Assembly (NCBI GenBank): GCA_016719575.1
Contig: JADJYV010000006.1
Coordinates: 248,001-312,000, forward strand
Source of the DNA: Pseudobdellovibrionaceae bacterium
GTDB lineage: Bacteria > Bdellovibrionota > Bdellovibrionia > Bdellovibrionales > Bdellovibrionaceae
Length of the DNA: 64,000 bases
Reading direction: 5' to 3'
Shown one piece after another: positions 59,879 to 64,000 of this stretch. Below the pieces are notes generated by a model. It had not been told where the DNA came from. It searched no databases and was given only the letters and a program-made list of their open reading frames with translations. Positions within the stretch are counted from its first letter, which is position 1; each line of letters opens with the position of its first letter. The translations under genes and the position numbers were made by a program.

Positions 59879-62167
59879 ATGTTAAATGGGACGTTTCTGA
59901 CGACTGTCGCTCTTTTGAGTTTGATAAGCTTTGTGCCTTTGGCGCAAGCTGCGCCCTATACATTTAATGTGGATGGGGTGATCACCAATAGCGCTGGCGT
60001 TCCACTTGAAGCGGCCGCTGTCACTTTTAGAGTCGAAATCAAAAACTCTGCCGAAACCTGCATTTTGTATCGCGAAGATCAAATCGTAAATATGACTGGG
60101 TCGAATGGATTTTTTTCGATCGCTATTGGCAAAACATCCAATACAGTTGCTGGCGGAGCTACACTAGAAAAGGTTTTTTCGAATCAAGGAGTCTCCATTC
60201 CTGGCGAGAGTTGCACACACACTCCAACGAGCACGGAGTCTCGCAAGTTTGTTGTCTCTTTCAATGATGGCACAACCTCCCAGGCCTTTGCTTCGCAAGA
60301 AATTCAATCAGTCCCCTTTGCTCTTGAGGCAGCACAAGCTACGAAAGTCGGCGCTTACGATGCTGGCTCGATTCTAAAAGTTGACACCTCTGTCAGCCAA
60401 ACTCTCAACTCGAACAGCGCCCTTAGCCAAACCCACTACGACGAGTTCTGGAGATTGGTAAAAAACCCCTCCGCTGCCTATTTGCCAAATTCAACTTCAT
60501 TGAGCGGTGATGTCACTGGTGCCCTTTCGACAAACACCGTGGTTAAAATTCAAAACCAAGCGGTGTCGGCAACAGCACCTACGAACGGTCAAGTTTTGAC
60601 TTTCAATGGCACAGCATGGGCTCCAACGACTCCTGCGGCTTCGGGAGTTTCAAGTGTTGTTGCTAATTTACCCCTCAGTGTTTCAGGAACTTCGACATCG
60701 ACACTTTCAATTTCGCAGGCAGGAACTTCTACAGACGGCTACTTATCAAGCACAGACTGGAATACCTTTAACGCCAAACAATCTTCAACCTTGGCTGACG
60801 CAAAGGTTTGGGTTGGTAACTCGGCAAATGCGGCCACCGCAGTTTCAATCTCTGGAGATGCGAGTATTGCTAACACCGGAGTCTTAACTCTTGCAACTTC
60901 AGGAGTGACTGCCGGAACTTACTCAAAGGTCACTGTTGATGCTAAAGGCCGGGTGACTGTTGGCAGCGCGATGGCTTCTTCTGATATCACCGCAGCTCTT
61001 GGCTTTACTCCAGTGAATAAAGCTGGCGATGTGATGGTTGGTAACTTGAGCCTTGCTTCTGTCACTTCTGATCCAGCGGGTCTCGTTGCTGGCGACGAAG
61101 GCAAGATGTGGTATCGCTCAGATTTAAACACCATCCGGTATTGGGACGGCGCTACGGCGGTCTCTCTCGGTGTTGCTGGTAGCGGGATTACAAATATGAA
61201 TGGTCTTACGACCAGCACTCAGAGTTTTACCACTGGTAGTGCCGGTTCCGACTTTGGTATCGCTTCTGCGGGCTCTCAACATACCTTTAATCTCCCCACC
61301 GCTTCTGCATCCAACCGCGGAGCTCTCTCTTCTGCTGATTGGACAATCTTTAATGCGAAACAAGGATCTACCCTGAACTCAGCTCAGATCTGGGTTGGTA
61401 ACTCTGGCAATACGGCAACAGCCGTGACCCTGTCCGGTGATGCCACTCTTGATAATGCGGGTGCCCTCGCTATTGGTGCTGGCAAAATCACAGCTCCGAT
61501 GCTGAGTACTGGTGGCGTTAATGCTGCCTCTTCGGGTGTGATCATCGCAGGAGCTTCGGGCAATTTAGTCAACTTTGCCTGCTCAACATCAGGTCATGTG
61601 CTGAAGTGGTCTGTGACCGGTTGGTCTTGCGCGTTTCCGGATCCTTCAATTCCGACCCTTGCTAGCGGAAAAATCTGGGTCGGCAATGCTGGCAATGCCG
61701 CGACTGAAGTCACTCTGTCTGGCGATGTTTCTATCGACACGGCAGGAGTCGCAAATCTTGCAACCACAGGTGTCACTGCAGGAACTTTTACGAAGGTTGG
61801 CGTTGATGCTAAAGGCCGGGTGACTGTTGGCAGCGCGATGGCTTCTTCTGATATCACCGCAGCTCTTGGCTTTACTCCAGTGAATAAAGCTGGCGATGTG
61901 ATGGTTGGTAACTTGAGCCTTGCTTCTGTCACTTCTGATCCAGCGGGTCTCGTTGCTGGCGACGAAGGCAAGATGTGGTATCGCTCAGATTTAAACACCA
62001 TCCGGTATTGGGATGGCACTACATTGGTAGTGCCGGTACCGATATCCTTTTCGCCTCTATCGGCTCTCAACATACCTTTAATCTCCCCACCGCTTCTGCA
62101 TCCAAGCGCGGAGCTCTCTCCTCTGCTGATTGGACAATCTTCAATGCGAAACAAGGATCTACCCTGA
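59879..62167 (+). CDS. large repeat protein (tail-fibre/adhesin-like), frame interrupted
   Basis: The exported protein begins with a signal peptide cleaved near PLAQA; GGAG lies 8 bases before the ATG. Residues 25-140 form a beta-sandwich head (FNVDGVITNSAGVPLEAAAV). Long modules follow, made of phage tail-fibre-like strands, for example DWNTFNAKQ, WVGNSANAATAVSISGDASI, KVTVDAKGRVTVGSAM and GDEGKMWYRSDLNTIRYWDG. The visible frame stops at 62167, but the last 45 codons (from about 62032) are out of register compared with sister modules. Restoring about 76 bases there and 2 bases at 62193 would join this frame to the open frame that runs on to the window end. It is probably a surface fibre or attachment protein. 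Confidence 0.72.
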   Translation: MLNGTFLTTVALLSLISFVPLAQAAPYTFNVDGVITNSAGVPLEAAAVTFRVEIKNSAETCILYREDQIVNMTGSNGFFSIAIGKTSNTVAGGATLEKVFSNQGVSIPGESCTHTPTSTESRKFVVSFNDGTTSQAFASQEIQSVPFALEAAQATKVGAYDAGSILKVDTSVSQTLNSNSALSQTHYDEFWRLVKNPSAAYLPNSTSLSGDVTGALSTNTVVKIQNQAVSATAPTNGQVLTFNGTAWAPTTPAASGVSSVVANLPLSVSGTSTSTLSISQAGTSTDGYLSSTDWNTFNAKQSSTLADAKVWVGNSANAATAVSISGDASIANTGVLTLATSGVTAGTYSKVTVDAKGRVTVGSAMASSDITAALGFTPVNKAGDVMVGNLSLASVTSDPAGLVAGDEGKMWYRSDLNTIRYWDGATAVSLGVAGSGITNMNGLTTSTQSFTTGSAGSDFGIASAGSQHTFNLPTASASNRGALSSADWTIFNAKQGSTLNSAQIWVGNSGNTATAVTLSGDATLDNAGALAIGAGKITAPMLSTGGVNAASSGVIIAGASGNLVNFACSTSGHVLKWSVTGWSCAFPDPSIPTLASGKIWVGNAGNAATEVTLSGDVSIDTAGVANLATTGVTAGTFTKVGVDAKGRVTVGSAMASSDITAALGFTPVNKAGDVMVGNLSLASVTSDPAGLVAGDEGKMWYRSDLNTIRYWDGTTLVVPVPISFSPLSALNIPLISPPLLHPSAELSPLLIGQSSMRNKDLP
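60935..61150 (+). repeat. repeat module A, copy 1
   Basis: Begins GTTGATGCTAAAGGCCGGGT and runs through GACGAAGGCAAGATGTGG to TTGGGACGGC. Nearly identical copies start at 61802 and 63221, about 215 bases each, with only scattered substitutions. Confidence 0.85.
61317..61720 (+). repeat. repeat module B, copy 1
   Basis: Begins GCGGAGCTCTCTCTTCTGCT, includes CTGAACTCAGCTCAGAT and TGGTCTTGCGCGTTTCCGG, and ends with GACTGAAGTCACT. Related copies begin near 62109 and 63601. Modules A and B alternate, giving a composite repeat of roughly 800-1500 bases. Confidence 0.85.
61802..62017 (+). repeat. repeat module A, copy 2
   Basis: Second copy of the 60935 module, almost identical in its first 200 bases. 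It is followed by the shortened junction at about 62028-62035. Confidence 0.85.
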
Positions 62168-62194
62168 ACTCAGCTCAGATCTGGGTTGGTAACT
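62028..62194 (+). other. out-of-frame segment flanked by a 76-bp and a 2-bp deletion
   Basis: Against the copy at 61150-61410, about 76 bases are missing between CTACA (near 62030) and TTGGTAGTGCC, and the dinucleotide CT is missing from AACTCTGG at 62193 (here AACTGG). Together the losses total 78 bases, a multiple of three. Only the segment between them is read in another frame, which ends in the stop at 62165-62167. The in-between frame reads TDILFASIGSQHTFNLPTAS, exactly as in the sister modules. Confidence 0.7.
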
Positions 62195-62498
62195 GGCAAT
62201 ACGGCAACAGCCGTGACCCTGTCCGGTGATGCCACTCTTGATAATGCGGGTGCCCTCGCTATTGGTGCTGGCAAAATCACAGCTCCGATGCTGAGTACTG
62301 GTGGCGTTAATGCTGCCACTTCGGGTGTGATCATCGCAGGAGCAACAGGCAATTTAGTCAACTTTGCCTGCTCAACATCAGGTCATGTGCTGAAGTGGTC
62401 TGTGACCGGTTGGTCTTGCGCGTTTCCGGATCCTTCAATTCCGACCCTTGCTAACGGAAAAATCTGGGTCGGCAATGCTGGCAATGCCGCGACTGAAG
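62109..62498 (+). repeat. repeat module B, copy 2
   Basis: Second copy of the 61317 module. It carries the 2-base deletion near 62193 and a few substitutions (for example GCCACTTCG for GCCTCTTCG near 62315). Confidence 0.8.
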
Positions 62499-64000
62499 TC
62501 ACTCTGTCTGGCGATGTTTCTATCGACACGGCAGGAGTCGCAAATCTTGCAACCACAGGTGTGACTGCAGGAACTTTTACGAAGGTTGGCGTTGATGCTA
62601 AAGGACGAGTGATTAGCAGCAGCAACTTGGCGTCTGCGGATGTTACAAATGCTTTGACTTACACTCCACTCAATAAAGCTGGCGACACTATGGTAGGCGC
62701 TCTCGCGATGGGTGCCAATGATCTTACGAACGCTGGTAATATCAGTATGGCGGCAAACAAATATTTTGGCCTTTCTGCGAATTCTACCAACGGCACTGTT
62801 GCAGGGCAAATGTGGTATGACGGGGGCACCATCAAATATTACGATGGCTCTACCACTAAATCTCTTGGCGTTGCGGGTGCGGGGATTACTAACCTGAATG
62901 GTCTTACATCGGGCACTCAGAGTTTTGCGATCGGAACATCTGGTAATTCTCCGGGCTTTGTTTCTGCAACATCAACTCATACCCTCAATATCCCCATGGC
63001 TTCTACTGCGGCCGTCACTGCGGGTCTTATCAGTAAAACGGATTATGATACCTTTAACGCCAAACAATCTTCAACCTTGGCTGACGCAAAGGTTTGGGTG
63101 GGTAACTCAGGCAACGCAGCAACCGAAGTATCAATCTCTGGCGATGCGAGTATTGCTAACACCGGAGTCTTAACTCTTGCAACTTCAGGAGTGACTGCCG
63201 GAACTTACTCAAAGGTCACTGTTGATGCTAAAGGCCGGGTGACTGTTGGAAGCGCGATGGCTTCTTCTGATATCACCGCAGCTCTTGGCTTTACTCCAGT
63301 GAATAAAGCTGGCGATGTGATGGTTGGTAACTTGAGCCTTGCTTCTGTCACTTCTGATCCAGCGGGTCTCGTTGCTGGCGACGAAGGCAAGATGTGGTAC
63401 CGTTCTGATTTAAACACCATTCGGTATTGGGACGGCGCTACAGCGGTCTCTCTTGGTGTAGCGGGCTCTGGGATTAATAGCTTGAATGGTCTTACAACCA
63501 GCACACAAAGCTTTGTGCTTGGTACTGCAGGGACAGATATCCTTTTCACCTCTATCGGCTCGGCACACACACTCGATATCCCGACAGCGTCTGCAACGAA
63601 GCGCGGAGCTCTCTCTTCTGCTGATTGGACAATCTTCAATGCAAAACAAGGCTCTACTCTGAACTCAGCTCAGATATGGGTTGGTAACTCTGGCAATGCG
63701 GCAACAGCCGTGACCCTGTCAGGTGATGCCACTCTTGATAATGCGGGTGCCCTCGCTATTGGTGCTGGCAAAATCACAGCTCCGATGCTGAGTACTGGTG
63801 GCGTTAATGCTGCCTCTTCGGGTGTGATTATCGCAGGAGCTTCGGGCAATTTAGTCAACTTTGCCTGCTCAACATCAGGTCATGTGCTGAAGTGGTCTGT
63901 GACCGGTTGGTCTTGCGCGTTTCCGGATCCTTCAATTCCGACCCTTGCTAGCGGAGAAATCTTTGTCGGCAATGCTGGCAATGCCGCGACTGAAGTCACT
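62195..64000 (+). CDS. continuation of the large repeat protein, partial at the window end
   Basis: From 62195 the original frame of the 59879 gene is again open and stays open to the last base of the window. It encodes GNTATAVTLSGDATLDNAGA, module B, then a divergent unit (ASADVTNALTYTPLNKAGD, AANKYFGLSANSTNG, GQMWYDGGTIKYYDGSTTK), a further DTFNAKQ unit, and third copies of modules A and B. No start codon with a good ribosome site is seen at its beginning, so it is read as the 3' part of the upstream gene. The gene end lies outside the window. Confidence 0.7.
63221..63436 (+). repeat. repeat module A, copy 3
   Basis: Third copy of the module starting GTTGATGCTAAAGGCCGGGT, with small changes (for example GGAAGCGCG for GGCAGCGCG, and TACCGTTCTGAT near the end). 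Confidence 0.85.
63601..64000 (+). repeat. repeat module B, copy 3 (cut by the window end)
   Basis: Third copy of the module starting GCGGAGCTCTCTCTTCTGCT, again followed by the AACTCTGGCAATGC form (no 2-base deletion). It is cut by the end of the window. Confidence 0.85.

Noticed and set aside
61594..62154. Long minus-strand frames opposite the repeat protein (also at 60919-61218, 62383-62625 and 63205-63639)
   Set aside because: They repeat with the modules and arise from the codon pattern of the real gene on the plus strand; no start signals are seen.
59879..64000. Repeats considered as a CRISPR array
   Set aside because: The units are hundreds of bases long, coding and in frame, with no short direct repeat and unique spacer structure.

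Overview
The window looks like chromosomal DNA of a Gram-negative, Bdellovibrio-like bacterium (Bdellovibrionota). This is inference. It rests on an LPS-assembly LptD gene, many lipoprotein and Sec signals, an AgmX/PglI-type protein, long tail-fibre-like repeat proteins with DWNTFNAKQ-type motifs, and numerous secreted hydrolases and orphan exported proteins. Base composition is moderate by eye and was not computed. No rRNA, CRISPR array, prophage or replication origin is visible. One tRNA (Val, GAC) and one insertion sequence are present. No gene-free stretch exceeds 300 bases outside the insertion sequence.

Layout. 114-3306 (+): MscS channel, TtcA, a trypsin-like lipoprotein and a small membrane protein. 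3387-4369 (-): an exported protein and tRNA-Val. 4449-13771 (-): a six-gene, tightly packed operon guaB-guaA-AgmX/PglI-like-dnaE-FlgT_N-like-TolB/FlgT-C-like lipoprotein. 13849-16316 (-): miaB, bifunctional nuclease (DUF151) and gamma-carbonic anhydrase. 16398-20279: small exported proteins, a 46-residue-repeat lipoprotein, a histone-H1-like/acidic/Cys-His protein and a beta-repeat exported protein. 20400-24025 (+): thiolase, two-subunit 3-oxoacid CoA-transferase and a cNMP-binding-domain protein. 24026-28768 (-): pyruvate kinase with a long coiled-coil protein, an exported protein and a TPR protein. 28870-31473: two small envelope proteins (+) and argS (-). 31523-32727: an IS with about 53-bp inverted repeats and a frameshifted transposase. 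32728-38272: GYF and ChaN/Tiki-like proteins, a VKOR-DsbA fusion, a coiled-coil protein and a STAS protein. 38412-40826 (+): lptD. 40836-47871 (-): translation and RNA cluster prfC, ffh, rpsP, khpA, rimM, trmD, SPOUT methyltransferase, rplS, rnhB, yraN. 48035-50506: trhO, a membrane-anchored protein and mntP. 50706-59650: an accessory-looking stretch rich in hydrolases. 59879 to the window end: a giant repeat protein, probably a surface fibre, running off the window.

How the genes work together. Housekeeping blocks (GMP synthesis plus replication polymerase; signal recognition particle, ribosomal proteins and tRNA modification) are compact and ordinary. The most unusual part is 50706-64000. 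It holds an alpha/beta hydrolase translationally coupled to a PAP2-type membrane phosphatase, a 1324-residue exported protein combining an alkaline-phosphatase-superfamily phosphodiesterase, a serine lipase-like domain and a DUF3047-like C-terminus, a lipoprotein with a possible caspase-like His/Cys pair, a TlpA-like thioredoxin and a cyanophycinase-like peptidase. Next to them lies a mosaic repeat protein whose second repeat carries two frame-compensating deletions. A role in attacking lipid or protein of other cells is plausible for this stretch but is inference only.
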